The notes below the pieces were generated by a model. It was given only the letters and a program-made list of their open reading frames with translations. It had not been told where the DNA came from and searched no databases. Position numbers and translations under genes: made by a program. This document shows, piece by piece, positions 11,096 to 22,381 of a stretch of 64,000 bases of DNA (the stretch's first letter is position 1; each line of letters begins with the position of its first letter). Origin of the DNA: Aspidiotus rigidus (taxonomy: Eukaryota; Arthropoda; Insecta; Hemiptera; Diaspididae); the NCBI GenBank assembly GCA_035079385.1, contig JAVHKY010000005.1, forward strand, positions 558,001-622,000. Reading direction: 5' to 3'.

Positions 11096-12199
11096 TAGAA
11101 GATTTTTTTTTCGTACTCGTAAGTACCCTGGTTCAGGTGAACTAGGCAAATGTTTATTTTATCTGATCAGCTGAGAACTTTGAAGTCAAGATTGAAATTT
11201 TACAGGCTTTTCAGAGAAATTTTACGAAGCCGATCACATCTGTTACGGATGTATTTTTAAAAATGAGAGATATGGCTTCTCTTTTTGTACTTATAGTCAA
11301 ATACTGCAACACGGCGGCAAATTTCTCATTCGTATATACAACGGACGTTTTTCTAATAAATACGTCAGAAGCTAGGCATTGTCAACTGTTACGGGCGCAA
11401 AATATTAAAATAAAACCTAATTCATTATATGTAATTTGCTAAAATTATACCGAGAAATTTTCAAAAACAGGTATTTAAAAGAGCGAAATGATGTTTCATG
11501 ATATGTAGAAGTTCTATATTGGATCTTTCGACAAAAGCAAATGGAAAAAGCAGTAAGTATTCAGAAAACCAATACAAGCAACTTTCTTTAAAATGCATCA
11601 AATTTAAAATGAATGTTTGCCATAACAGCATTATATTATGAGAACGCGAAAAAACGAGTTAGTCCTGTTTGAAACAAATTTTCAACGTGATAGCGTGAAA
11701 TAAGTTTAGGAAAATGATTTCTGTTATAACGTTAAGATCATATTGTATGCAGACTAAATTCAAATCATTCCGAATGGATGCATAAATTTCCATTATATTC
11801 ATTCAACTATTTAGCCATTCTGCCAATATTTTGCATATTTATACGACAAAACTATACACTATCTATAGTTAATCGGCGATCATCTTCTTATTTATAAGTA
11901 AATTTCAATCTTATAGGTACATGGGGTCCGTGAAAAACATCTTCGGTATACAACTTTTTCTCATCAAAGTCTCGAACATAATTTTAACAAGGCCTTACAT
12001 TACGCTATTTGAATAATTTTATGCGCAAAATTATAATGGAAGAACATAGAACATTGGATCAAGGTATTCCAAAAGCTTATGATTTCTTATAGGTAAATCG
12101 AAAGACATGATTTCAAAAACAAGCTGACGTCTGACAAAGAAGAAAGAAAGGAAATGTGAAAAATGCTTGATTGAACGTATTATACATGATAAATATAGG
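11096..12199. other. AT-rich DNA, no gene seen
   Basis: No repeats, ORFs or motifs recognised over about 1.1 kb. Confidence 0.4.
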
Positions 12200-12335
12200 C
12201 GATGACGTAGCCAGGATTAGGAGAAGGGAGGGGATAAAGAACCTTTCTTCTCAATATTTTTCAGTAAAATTTGTGTTACCAATTATTCCGATAAGAAGCG
12301 CAAGGGGAAGCACTTTCCACCTGGTTACGCCACTG
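12200..12335. mobile_element. hAT-type MITE, decayed
   Basis: The right end CCTGGTTACGCCACTG is the reverse complement of CAGTGGCGTAACCAGG, a terminal sequence style common in hAT MITEs. The left end reads CGATGACGTAGCCAGG, the same sequence with substitutions. Length is about 136 bp. No 8-bp target-site duplication remains visible. Confidence 0.55.
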
Positions 12336-14870
12336 ATAATGAATGGATTTCAAATTATTGTAGCTATGTTGTGGAAATCTGACGTTTCAAATCTTCTGTA
12401 AACCTACTCTGCTTGACCCATTATTCTTACGTGGTATAATTCCATGCGCCCCAACCGTGCTTTTGTACCCTCTAACTAATTCATAGATTAGCATGGAACT
12501 TCAGTACACGTTATGTGATCTGAGAAACTCTACTTCTTCGCAGTATGCCAAGAGAGCTCGTTGTGCAAAATTGACCTTGAAAAAATAACGCCTTACAGTA
12601 ATTTACGAACCGCACGTCATAATTTTCATATAGTCTCTTGTACAGAAAAATATTCCACGCACTGAAAAGTAACTCATTTTGTATGAAACTTGCTTCGCCT
12701 TCAAGTCAATTTTGCACAGAGCGCTCTTGCCGCGCCGCAAAGAGGTAGGGTTTGTCAGGTTGTATCACACCTTGATATTTTGACGCACGGTACTTCCTTC
12801 GTGCGTCCGTACCTACCCTAGACCTTGACCGAATTTAAGTACAATTTCAAGCTCTGCCTTCAAAAGTTTAAGAACTTGGAACCACCCCTTTTCACTCATG
12901 ACACCCTAAGAACAGCGAATCAGTGACCTTGGAGCTTGGGAAAAATTTCGATCTTTGACCTACATAAAATGCATACAAATTGACCCCTTTGACTCTCCCT
13001 TTTTCAATTCTTATTACACACTGTGAGAAGAGAATACTCTTGGTGACTATAGAAAAACAATGTTAACTTAAGACAGTCACCTTTCTTTTTGTCATTTTGA
13101 TCAGTTTTTCCAGTTATTTTGGCTGTAAAATCTAATCATAGTTAACAAAAATAGGTGACTTGTCTTGATTTAACTCCTTTTTTCTAGTCCCCAAGACTAT
13201 TCTCTTCTTTCAGTGTAGAAGAATTCGAGTTTTCGATTTTTATCAAAACCCCTTCCCTCCCTCTCTACAGGATTTTAATGAATTGTACGTATTTTTAAAA
13301 TACTTTTTTCAGAATCCGCAATCAATTTCATATAGTTCTATAGGAGGTCGGCTGCTTAGTACTTCGCGGTACACTGAACTCTGTGATAGACTCACACTAT
13401 GTCAGCTACTTCTTTATTTTTTCTTTTATACATATCTTCATCCGTGGAGGCGAATGTCGGCTTGGCATCAAATAACATTTATACTGAGCTTCAATTTCCT
13501 CTATTACAAATTTATACTTATTATAAATTGCACAATTTATACGTACGTCATGATTTATGTAATACACAGAGAATAGTAACAAACTTCATGAATATCCAAC
13601 AATTATTCTTGGATTAGAAATATAAGAAGAATTGTCGTTTCAATTTTCTAATGAGCCATAAATATTAGACGCTGTCATCAACCAGGTTTTGCTCTCTGAT
13701 CAATGCTGTACAGTTAAACTTATCAGGAAATGTTGGAGCAGAAAGGCTTTATTTTCGATCCTTATGTGTATATATGTAAATAAATCATCAGTCATAATAA
13801 TTGTACAAGAAATATAAAGTGAGATTTTCAATGTATTGGTGCTGTTTATAATGTTTGGATAATGATAAATCTCATAATGAGCTTATACCTACCGAACGAG
13901 AGTGTAAGAAACCGCATCGTCCTCGAACGGCACGTATTACATTGTTTCGTACCTAATTAATGAATCATGAAATATCGGACGAGTCATTTTTGGGTTGGCG
14001 CATTCGTAAGTGATCAACTTAATGTTTACTGCACTGCATAATGCGTCCTGTACAATTCAAATGAAAATGATAGAGTACCCTTGACATTATTCAAGAGAAA
14101 AACCAGTACCTATACATACAACATGTCAAAATCTCTTCGGAGAATCATAAATTTTCTGTTGACTATTCCATGATAGCCAACAAATACGAAAAATTTACCA
14201 CACAAACGTGAAATTTAGCACCCACACTGTTCCAGGTAATTTTCGACAATTCAATTGAATGGACCTTCGATTTCAAAACGAAGAGAGGGAATTATAATGA
14301 ACAATTCGCATAATTTTTTAGATTTTTACTTCTTGTCGAGTGAAAGCAAGGTGGATAGTTCACTCAAACATTTTATAACATTGAAAGAAATGGTGACGTG
14401 GAGCTAAGCTAATGAGCTTGTAAAACGGTCAACGTTGCGTGCTATTGAATCGAACTCAAAACAAGAAAGCAAAGTGTAGTTCCAGAACAGATTCTCTTCA
14501 CGTAACAATTTTTTTCCCCATTTTTCACTTTGAATTTTCTAAATTTCAATGATAGTAAAGGTGAAACAAAAAAATCGGAAGACGTGTCAAAATAATATAA
14601 CCACGTACGTGTATTTTTAATCGGCCAAACTCTGACATTAAAGTCACTTCATCATCCGGTCTTGAACTGTCTCAAAGATCATTTAGAATTCAGTCGATCG
14701 AAAAATCTCATTCATTTGTAGTGCTTTCGAATCACCATGAATGTCCTATTTCCAGAGCTCAAGGCTCTCTAAATACAAGAATAATTGATATAAAATCAGG
14801 TCAACATAAAATAAGGTCAACTTGATAGGCTAAACTTTTGCCGTACAATTACTTTACAGCTGAGAAAAAA
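12336..14870. other. no gene recognised
   Basis: AT-rich with short ORFs. The stretch 12922-12962 (GTGACCTTGGAGCTTGGG, then AAAAATTTCGAT) matches the reverse complement of the minisatellite-like junction at 7733-7775. The stretch 12780-12812 carries GTGCGTCCGTACC, related to the same GC-rich block. Confidence 0.35.
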
Positions 14871-14874
14871 AAAT

Positions 14875-15070
14875 GGGTACCATTTATCGGCACGGAAGGA
14901 ATAGGTGAAGTCACGGAGGAAGAGTCATTATCTCGGAGAGAAAAATGATTGAACGGAGGAAAAAATGTTGAACGCGTAATCAATGTAATAAACGGAGGAC
15001 TAAAAAATGATCACATAAAAAATATTTATTGACGGGTAAAAAGAACATTTAACGGGGGGGAAAAAAAGTG
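14875..15070. repeat. purine-rich degenerate repeat
   Basis: ACGGAGGA, AACGGAGGAAAAAATG and related purine words recur about every 30-45 bases with irregular spacing. It could be an eroded minisatellite. No family recognised. Confidence 0.45.
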
Positions 15071-16104
15071 AAAAATGTTTTGTCTTCAATTAAAAACACA
15101 CACATGTGTTGATCATCAGTCACGGAGCAGAACACGTTTCACGAGCTTCGGACGGCCTCCCTTCCGTTTTTGACCCAGCGGTACTTCATTGACTGCAAGT
15201 GGTATCACAATCTGTCCAAGTCCAAAATCCGAAGGGGCGAAGGGCCCGTCCAAACCGAAGGGAGAACTTTCCCAAGAAATGGAGCCTAATCTACCGAAAT
15301 TTCTCGAGGCTCATGTACCGGGGGAGAGACGCAGTACAGTCGAGGTGCTTCCTAACCACCCTGCTACGAAACGTCGCGTCTACACAATCCAAATGAATGT
15401 CATAATATTAATATCGTCATTTTTTATTGCACTAAGAACATTGGCGAGGAAGCTAGACAAGGAATAGAGAGAGGTGATTTTGTGAAGGAAACAACAGGAC
15501 GGAGGGAAGTCTGTTTTATGGATTTTAGGGAGGCCATCGATTTTAGAGTTAGACATTTTTTGAGATTATAATCAATAAGGTTCTTTTCATCGTGCATAGT
15601 TTCGATCGTATCATGACTCTTAGTTCCTAAACGTGGGGTAGAATCATATTTTAGAATCTTCAAAGTAGTTTTGTCATCCAAAAGATGACGAACCTTCTTA
15701 ATAACTAAATAACAGGTGAGTTCCCTTGGTCAGCTTTAAGTGCAAGGAGGTCCTTATTCTCCGTTCAGAAAAATTAAGTTCGTGTGATTCATCCTCCGTG
15801 CTTAATATTACTCCCCGAAAAAAGTTCAGTGTAAAAGTTTACACCGCCTGAAAACAGTAACTTCATACGTTTACATATTACATTCCCAATTGGCACAACT
15901 TACAGTCGTCGGAAACACAGACTCGTACCCATTCGATTAATTCTAGACCAACACACTCATTAATTTGCTTACATGAGGAGAAAAATTAGTCCTAAATTTT
16001 GATTTGTCGGGCTAATGTGATTGATCATGCTAAAACAGTCCATTTTATTTCATCATGTTTTATAATATTATTATGAATGTATAGCCTACACCATAAAAAA
16101 AACG
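15071..16104. other. no gene recognised
   Basis: The stretch 15130-15400 is less AT-rich than its surroundings and has a 92-codon plus-strand ORF (15189-15467) ending in a hydrophobic run. Nothing in it matches a family I know and no splice structure is convincing. A near-palindrome GTGTAAAAGTTTACAC lies at about 15831-15846. Confidence 0.3.
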
Positions 16105-16491
16105 ACGGCTTCCTTAACGAAGTTGAACGAGGAACGCAGGGAACCTGTTTTATGAGTCAAATAGAATTTGGTATTGAAAATTCAAGGCAGCCTAGACCTA
16201 GATAAAGCTAGTATAAAGAAGGCCTAGACGTAAAATAAGCCTCATATAATGTAGTTTGAAAGTCCAAGTTTTTCTCAAATCTCGAGCTATTTATGATAGG
16301 AGGGAGACTTGGGAAAATTTGTCCCCTATCATATATAGCTCGAGAGTCAAAAGTTTTCCAAGTCCCTCTTCTATCATATATAGCTTCAGATTCGAAATTT
16401 TTAACAGGGAACCTGTTTTATGGGGGGCTATTTGAGAAATCTGGCGTCCGCCGTCCGCCGTCCGCCGTCCAGCGAAAAACTTAGAAAAATG

Positions 16492-17739
16492 ACGGCTTCC
16501 TTAACGAAGTTAAACGAGGAACGCAGGGAACCTGTTTTATGATTCGAATGAGATTTGGTATTGAAAATTCAAGGAAGCCTAGATCATATATAGCTCGACA
16601 GTCGAAATTTTTCTAAGTCCCTCTCCTATCATATATGGCTCGAGAGTCGAAATTTTTCTAAGTCCCTCTTCTATCATATATAGCTCGAGAGTCGAAATTT
16701 TTCCAAGTCCCCCTTCTATCATATATGGCTCGAGAGTCGAAATTTTTCTAAGTCCCTCTTCTATCATATATAGCTCGAGAGTCGAAATTTTTCTAAGTCC
16801 CCCTTCTATCATATATGGCTCGAGAGTCGAAATTTTTCCAAGTCCCTCTCCTATCATATATGGCTCGAGAGTCGAAATTTTTCTAAGTCCCCCTTCTATC
16901 ATATAGGGCTCGAGAGTCGAAATTTTTCTAAGTCCCCCTTCTATCATACATGGCTCGAGAGTCGAAATTTTTCCAAGTCCCCCTTCTATCATATATGGCT
17001 CGAGAGTCGAAATTTTTCCAAGTCCCTCTTCTATCATATATAGCTCGAGAGTCGAAATTTTTCCAAGTCCCCCTCCTATCATATATAGCTCGAGAGTCGA
17101 AATTTTTCCAAGTTCCCCTCCTATCATATATAGCTCGAGAGTCGAAATTTTTCCAAGTTCCCCTCCTATCATATATGGCTCGAGAGTCGAAATTTTTCTA
17201 AGTCCCTCTTCTATCATATATAGCTCGAGAGTCGAAATTTTTCCAAGTCCCCCTCCTATCATATATAGCTCGAGAGTCGAAATTTTTCCAAGTTCCCCTC
17301 CTATCATCTATAGCTCGAGAGTCGAAATTTTTTCTAAGTCCCCCTCCTATCATATATAGCTCGAGAGTCGAAATTTTTCCAAGTCCCTCTCCTATCATAT
17401 ATGGCTCGAGAGTCGAAATTTTTCTAAGTTCCCCTCCTATCATCTATAGCTCGAGAGTCGAAATTTTTTCTAAGTCCCCCTCCTATCATATATAGCTCGA
17501 GAGTCGAAATTTTTCCAAGTTCCCCTCCTATCATCTATAGCTCGAGAGTCGAAATTATTTCTAAGTCCCCCTCCTATCATATATAGCTTGAGAGTCGAAA
17601 TTTTTCTAAGTCCCTCTCCTATCATATATGGCTCGAGGGTCGAAATTTTTCTAAGTTTTTCGCTGGACGGTGCACGGCGGACGGCGCACGGCGGACGCCA
17701 GATTTCTCAAATAGCCCCCCATAAAACAGGTTCCCTGTT
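16492..17739 (+). mobile_element. minisatellite-core element E2, inserted in E1
   Basis: The innermost and most complete copy: 5' module at 16492-16585, about 24 minisatellite units, GC-rich block at 17658-17698, and 3' module CATAAAACAGGTTCCCTGTT ending at 17739. It interrupts E1's minisatellite at the A-run: AGAAAAAT on the left and AAAATTTCG on the right. Its first 120 bases form an inverted repeat with E1's 5' end (16492-16620 against 17780-17904). Confidence 0.65.
16585..17655. repeat. 45-bp minisatellite, about 24 units
   Basis: The unit is CTCGAGAGTCGAAATTTTTC followed by CAAGTCCCCCTCC and TATCATATATGG, 45 bp. Variants are C/T at the CCAAG/CTAAG site, CTCC/CTTC, TATAGC/TATGGC, and an occasional extra T giving 46. 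Because 45 is divisible by three and the unit lacks stops in several frames, it yields long false ORFs on both strands with a 15-residue period (MIGGELGKISTLELY on the minus strand). Neighbouring units sometimes share variants, suggesting multi-unit duplications. Confidence 0.95.
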
Positions 17740-17740
17740 A

Positions 17741-18058
17741 AAATTTCGACTCTCGAGCTATATATGATAGAAGGGGGACTTGGAAAAATTTCGACTGTCG
17801 AGCTATATATGATCTAGGCTTCCTTGAATTTTCAATACCAAATCTCATTCGAATCATAAAACAGGTTCCCTGCGTTCCTCGTTTAACTTCGTTAAGGAAG
17901 CCGTAATTTTTTCTAAGTCCCTCTCCTATCATATATGGCGCGAGAGTCGAATTTTTTCCAAGTCCCCCCTCCTATCATATATAGCTCGAGAGTCGAAATT
18001 TTTTCTAAGTCCCCCTCCCATCATATATTCTCGAGAGTCGAAATTTTTCCAAGTTTTT
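17741..18058. repeat. split minisatellite units of E1 and E0
   Basis: The stretch 17741-17812 holds E1 units in inverted orientation. The stretch 17905-18058 holds three to four E0 units in the same orientation as the main array, leading into the GC-rich block at 18059-18080. Confidence 0.8.
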
Positions 18059-18123
18059 CGCTGGACGGCGCACGGCGCACGCCAGATTTCTCAAATAGCC
18101 CCCCATAAAACAGGTTCCCTGTT

Positions 18124-19223
18124 AAAAATCAATTTTGAGACAAATTCGAACCGGAGACTCCGATAAAATAATAAGTCATTTCAGGAACACAAATTACGGT
18201 TCAATTCATTTGTGACTCATGTCTGAAGCCTCTGGCAGAGTTTTTGGGAAATTTTAACGCCATCAAATGACAGTATTCATCAATCATTTATTATTTTTAC
18301 ACTAGTAGAGTACAAGCATTGCCAGGAATATCTCCCGTCGAAAAATACGCTTTTGTCAACGATTTCGCTCTCATTGTTTAATAATCTATCATACATTATC
18401 TCCGTGAGTGCTCCCCGTCCGCCAGGTTTCATGCAGCTTACTACTCCTATATCAGCAATGTTTTATACAAGCTTCATACTAGGAAGACGACACTAGTTCA
18501 TCCTAATCCTATTCTACTTGTATAAAAGGTTGCTAGGAGACCTATAATAGCTTTTTAGACCTATACCAGGTTATTCTGATGAAGTGTCACGCCTTTTGCA
18601 ATGTTAACACATCTTTCAAACGCTTAGACCATAAAGTACCATAGACCGAACTTTGACCTTTTAACCGTGTGTTGACTGTAGGATGTGATAAGAAATAAGC
18701 ATAATTGGAGGGGTGGCAATGGCAATACGGTAGACTGTGGAATGCGGTGGAGCGCTTCCTATAAATTCTTCCACTCCGCAACATACCGCAATGCCTTCTC
18801 GACCCCCCAATGATTATTCCTTATCACATGGTGCCGTCACAATTTCGAGACTAAGCTCAGTCTAAGGTACTATAAGCCTTTCACACTTGGCGTTTGTTTA
18901 CATTTTTCTTATCATACACGTAGTCATATTATCAAAATGAGAAAATTGAGATTGAAAAATTGACAAAATTCTTGGAAGTTTTGGGCAAAGTTTTATTTTT
19001 GCTTCTTTATAAGATAGTAAAATGTAAATATAATCCACAAAATTACAAAAATTATTTGAAAATAAAAACTTGAATTTTTGTTTAACTACGAGTTTGATAA
19101 CAAATTAGGCAAACGCTTATACTATCCGCATGAAGAACTTGGAGTGTGAAAGGCTTGGTCTAGAATTTTACTCAATCGGGACATACACCCCCTCTGACGT
19201 TATCAACCCGTGATGTCTCCTAC
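18124..19223. other. no gene; CCTAGTATA-type scraps
   Basis: The stretch 18430-18590 contains TTTCATGCAGCTTACTACTC, TTCATACTAGGAAG and ACCTATACCAGG, related to the tract at 10276-11020. The rest is AT-rich without recognised content. Confidence 0.35.
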
Positions 19224-19356
19224 CTTGATGACTTGATTAACCCCTGCCACCATTCCTCCAACCTTAGTCTTACATCATCACAACCTGCGATGTTTTCACT
19301 CCCAACTCTCACTGCTGTATTCCCAAACAACGTACACCTTAGAGTCCCAAGAAGTC
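19224..19356 (-). CDS. possible internal exon, unknown gene
   Basis: On the minus strand a 133-bp open segment is bounded by a good acceptor (GGGTTTTTCAG) and a good donor (AAG|GTAGGAG). It encodes LLGTLRCTLFGNTAVRVG followed by a segment containing RLEEWWQGLI. The intron phases would be 1 upstream and 2 downstream. I recognise no domain and found no partner exon. The open frame continues into the upstream AT-rich DNA, so the acceptor is the main boundary evidence. Confidence 0.27.
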
Positions 19357-19471
19357 CTGAAAAACCCGTAAGTAATTTCACGAGATTACTCAAGTGTATT
19401 TTAGGTTCTTTAAAGAAACTTGAAATTATTTTGACTGCGTTGCATATTTTACACACCAGCAAGTGGGGAAT

Positions 19472-19864
19472 AAAAATTACCCAAACTATAGGGCTTTTCC
19501 AGTATTTCAAATTGAATACGTATTCTCCTACGTGTTATCGAGTTGATAGTATTTCTAACATTGCTTTTGTGACAAACTACTCCAGAATGAAAATGAGTAT
19601 GCAATCCAGCAACACCCATAAGAGGATGTTAGAAATACTACCAACTCGATAACACGTAGGAGAATACGCACCCATGCAATTTGGATTACTGGAAAAGCCC
19701 TATTGAGCAAAAGGCGGACAGAAATTCACGCCAAGTAAATATTGTCCGTACCGAGTGCCAAAATTGATCCTAACTATTTGTGTAATCTCTAAGACTCGGT
19801 GCGGACAACATTTACTTTGCATCAATGTCTGTCCGCTTTTTGCTCAATAGTTGGGGTAATTTTT
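19472..19864. mobile_element. MITE with long inverted repeats, itself interrupted
   Basis: Left arm 19472-19560 (AAAAATTACCCAAACTATAG, GGCTTTTCCAGT, ATTCTCCTACGTGTTATCGA, GTATTTCTAACA) pairs with the right arm 19627-19702 plus 19850-19864. The right arm is broken by another MITE at 19703-19847. Without the insert the element is about 246 bp with arms near 90 bp. No target duplication is certain and no protein is encoded. Confidence 0.75.
19703..19847. mobile_element. 145-bp MITE nested in another MITE
   Basis: TTGAGCAAAAGGCGGACAG at the left pairs with CTGTCCGCTTTTTGCTCAA at the right, and imperfect pairing continues for about 50 bp (AAGTAAATATTGTCCGTACC against its counterpart). A TA dinucleotide flanks both ends (19701-19702 and 19848-19849), consistent with Tc1/mariner-type target duplication. 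It lies inside the right arm of the MITE at 19472-19864, so it inserted later. Confidence 0.75.
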
Positions 19865-19952
19865 CCGCGTACATGAAAAAATATCGGTGGATGTTTTCCC
19901 TCCCCCTTCCATTCGAGAAAAGAAATTTCCATATCAAAAATTTTATGCAATT

Positions 19953-19977
19953 CACACACACCCACACACACACACAG
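19953..19977. repeat. short (CA)n microsatellite
   Basis: CA repeats with one CCC interruption. Confidence 0.85.
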
Positions 19978-22089
19978 AATTATTACTTTATGTAAATACA
20001 TGGAGTCTTGAAGTACGTTCACGTAGGTGTACCACACAAAGATCAAATTTGGCCTTTAAACATGCTATTTCAATACATAATATGTATTTCTAACATGAGA
20101 AAACATCTCTTCCAATACCCCGTTGTATTCTTCGACCGAGTAAGTTCCAAAAATATACCCTCGGATATCCTCTATAACTTCGACTAATAGTCGGTGAAAT
20201 GACGGAAGCCAAAAAGCATGTTGATGAATAATGGGCAACACGACTGAATTTGTTTCCGCTGACAGGTGATTAGTGTAGTATTTATATAAAAATGTATATT
20301 TGATAAATCATATTGTAGTTATAATTTTCTATTTTCCAAGCTTCATACAAAAATTGATGAGCAACCTATTTTTGGGTACCGTACATCTTGTTTTTGTTTT
20401 CTTCGACGACGTATAGGTATAGGTATACTAGACTTTGAAGATGCGTAAAAAAAAATTAATTCACTAATTAAAATGGTAATAAAATCAGAATAAACACTAA
20501 TTAGACACAAATTAATCGATAGTTAAATTTTAGAAGCGCATAATCTGAATTTTTCATCTGTCTAATGATTTCCTGCTCTTCGCCACGTTCTCGATTCGCA
20601 CACGGCTATATAATATTTCAACTTCATAGCTTTAATTGATTGGCGCCATATTTAGTTTTAGTGTATTATAGACGACAAATTAGATTCCGAAAACCGATGA
20701 CTCATTTTTACAAACTTGTAATGCAAGTTTTCGTGATACAGTAACTTTTTTGAATTTTATAATATTATTAGGTACATTTATTAATCGTATAAATATGCGT
20801 ACTATTGGCTAATCGCAAATTACGTAATTAATTATTTTAAACTAAGGTGATTGATTTTACGATCAAATTTTATTTTTCACTTTCTTTGAAGCGTGATAAA
20901 AACAATATTGCATTCAATAAAAGTTCAACTACCATAGGACTACTGAAAGGACTTTACCAATGGATGGCAAAGGACAGAAGATTATTAGAAGTACGCTGAA
21001 CCCTGTCGTCAAAGTCATTCAATATAAAACTATAGCTGCTTGTTTCTATACTTATTTCAAAAAATAGCCAACAAAATTACATAATAATAATTAATAAGTA
21101 ACAAGTATCATTCCTCCCTCTAGTTCATTCAACAAACTTTTTAAATTGAAGTCTTAACTATAATCGATATCAAAAGTTATCTCCATTGCCCCATCATTTC
21201 AAACGAGAAATTCGTCAATTCTGATCTTCATTCATTTTTCTCTAAAATTTTATTTAATCTAATTTTATGAAAGATAAGTCTCTTCTCTTAATTTTTCATT
21301 GGAAATCGCAGATCGCTTCAAGTTTCTCTGTTGTAGAACTTGAAACTTTTTTAAAATTTTCAATAATATGACCTGTCACAAGACGATCAAAATAATTTCC
21401 TTGGCCTCTTCTGGGAGTTTTTTCATGACAGATCTTGAAGAGTTATCATAAGAATACTTCTTCAAAAGTTTACAAAATATTTCAAGATATTTTCTTGTTA
21501 AACTTTCCTCGAAAAGAACCCATGTGAGCAGAATGTTGAGTTGTGGGAGAAGACGGTGTTCAAGATTGACCGACGGTAAAAATTTAATTATTACTATCAA
21601 GTCTCACCTTCAGGGCCCACCTTCTACTTGGGATATAGTTACGTAATATTTGTGGATAAATACTCGTATAGATAATAAAATAACCATAGGTAGTGTTCCA
21701 AATTACGCGATTCAGAAAGTGACTTGGTACCGTCAATGCTATGAAGAATTCAAATTCTTGACGACAGAGTGAGGTGATTACATGAGTAAATATCTGTACA
21801 ACGGTTCAAACTGAGGAGGACAGTTCGGTAAAATATTTGTCTCGAGGACAGTTGGATTAGTAAAGAGAAGTGATTGCTTCTGCTCAGAAATTAGCTCACA
21901 AAACAGGGACTTGAGAGAAATATGAATTTTGAGATACACAATGGCGTAGTAATACCACACATCTCATCTCCAAATTGTTAAAATTGTTATAAGGAATTTT
22001 TATTACTTTATTCAAAAAGAAAAACGAAAGAAAAAAAGTGCATCACCCGGCAAAAACTGTACCTATCCAAATAAAGACTTGAATGTAGA
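19978..22089. other. AT-rich DNA, no gene seen
   Basis: About 2.1 kb with short, unconvincing ORFs and no recognised repeats. Confidence 0.4.
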
Positions 22090-22381
22090 AAAATTTTGAA
22101 TATCCAGTAACAAATGATAGGAGTGAACTTGAAAAAATTTCGAACATTAAAATAGTTGGACTATCAAAAATTGGGAATATCGATGTTGGGAGGAGCACTC
22201 GAAAAAAATTCAACCATAAAAAGAATTTTCAATATTGAGCCATAAATGACGGGAGAAAGTTTTCAAAAATTTCAACCACCAGAGGAGTTTTACTTGAAGA
22301 AATTGTGAAAATCGACTTACAGCTGTACAACACCAGGAAGAAAACTTCAAACAATTTCCACTGTACAAGTTGTGCATGACC

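Larger units (their letters stand above)
16403..17904 (-). mobile_element. minisatellite-core element E1, inserted in E0
   Basis: This is a reverse-oriented copy. Its 3' module (AACAGGGAACCTGTTTTATG, GGGGGGCTATTTGAG) and GC-rich block are at 16403-16480. Its 5' module, reading GCAGGGAACCTGTTTTATG and ACGGCTTCC on the minus strand, is at 17815-17904. The bases on both sides are E0 minisatellite, with a shared AATTTTT-type repeat. Its own core is split by E2. Confidence 0.65.
16105..18123 (+). mobile_element. minisatellite-core element E0 (outermost of a three-level nest)
   Basis: It starts with ACGGCTTCCTTAACGAAG and TGAACGAGGAACG, then GGGAACCTGTTTTATGAG and GGTATTGAAAATTCAAGG. Minisatellite units follow (16283-16402). 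The element resumes at 17905 after an inserted copy with more units, then the GC-rich block (GGACGGCGCACGGCGC) and the 3' module CATAAAACAGGTTCCCTGTT ending at 18123. The flanks are A-rich on both sides (AAAAAAAACG and AAAAATC), consistent with a short A-rich target duplication. It has no coding capacity, so any movement would need proteins from elsewhere. The 3' end also reads CCCTG-TTAA, so a piggyBac-like boundary is the alternative. Confidence 0.65.

Noticed and set aside
15189..15467. 92-codon plus ORF in a GC-richer patch
   Set aside because: No recognisable motif and an overlapping alternative frame of similar length; composition alone is not enough.
16579..17307. 242-codon minus-strand ORF of 15-residue repeats
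   Set aside because: It is the 45-bp minisatellite read in a stop-free frame; no start context, splice sites or non-repeat sequence supports a protein.
16403..18123. Straight piggyBac assignment
   Set aside because: TTAA is seen only at the 3'-module end; the other end has an extra module outside the CAGGG terminus, and nested junctions fit an A-rich target better.
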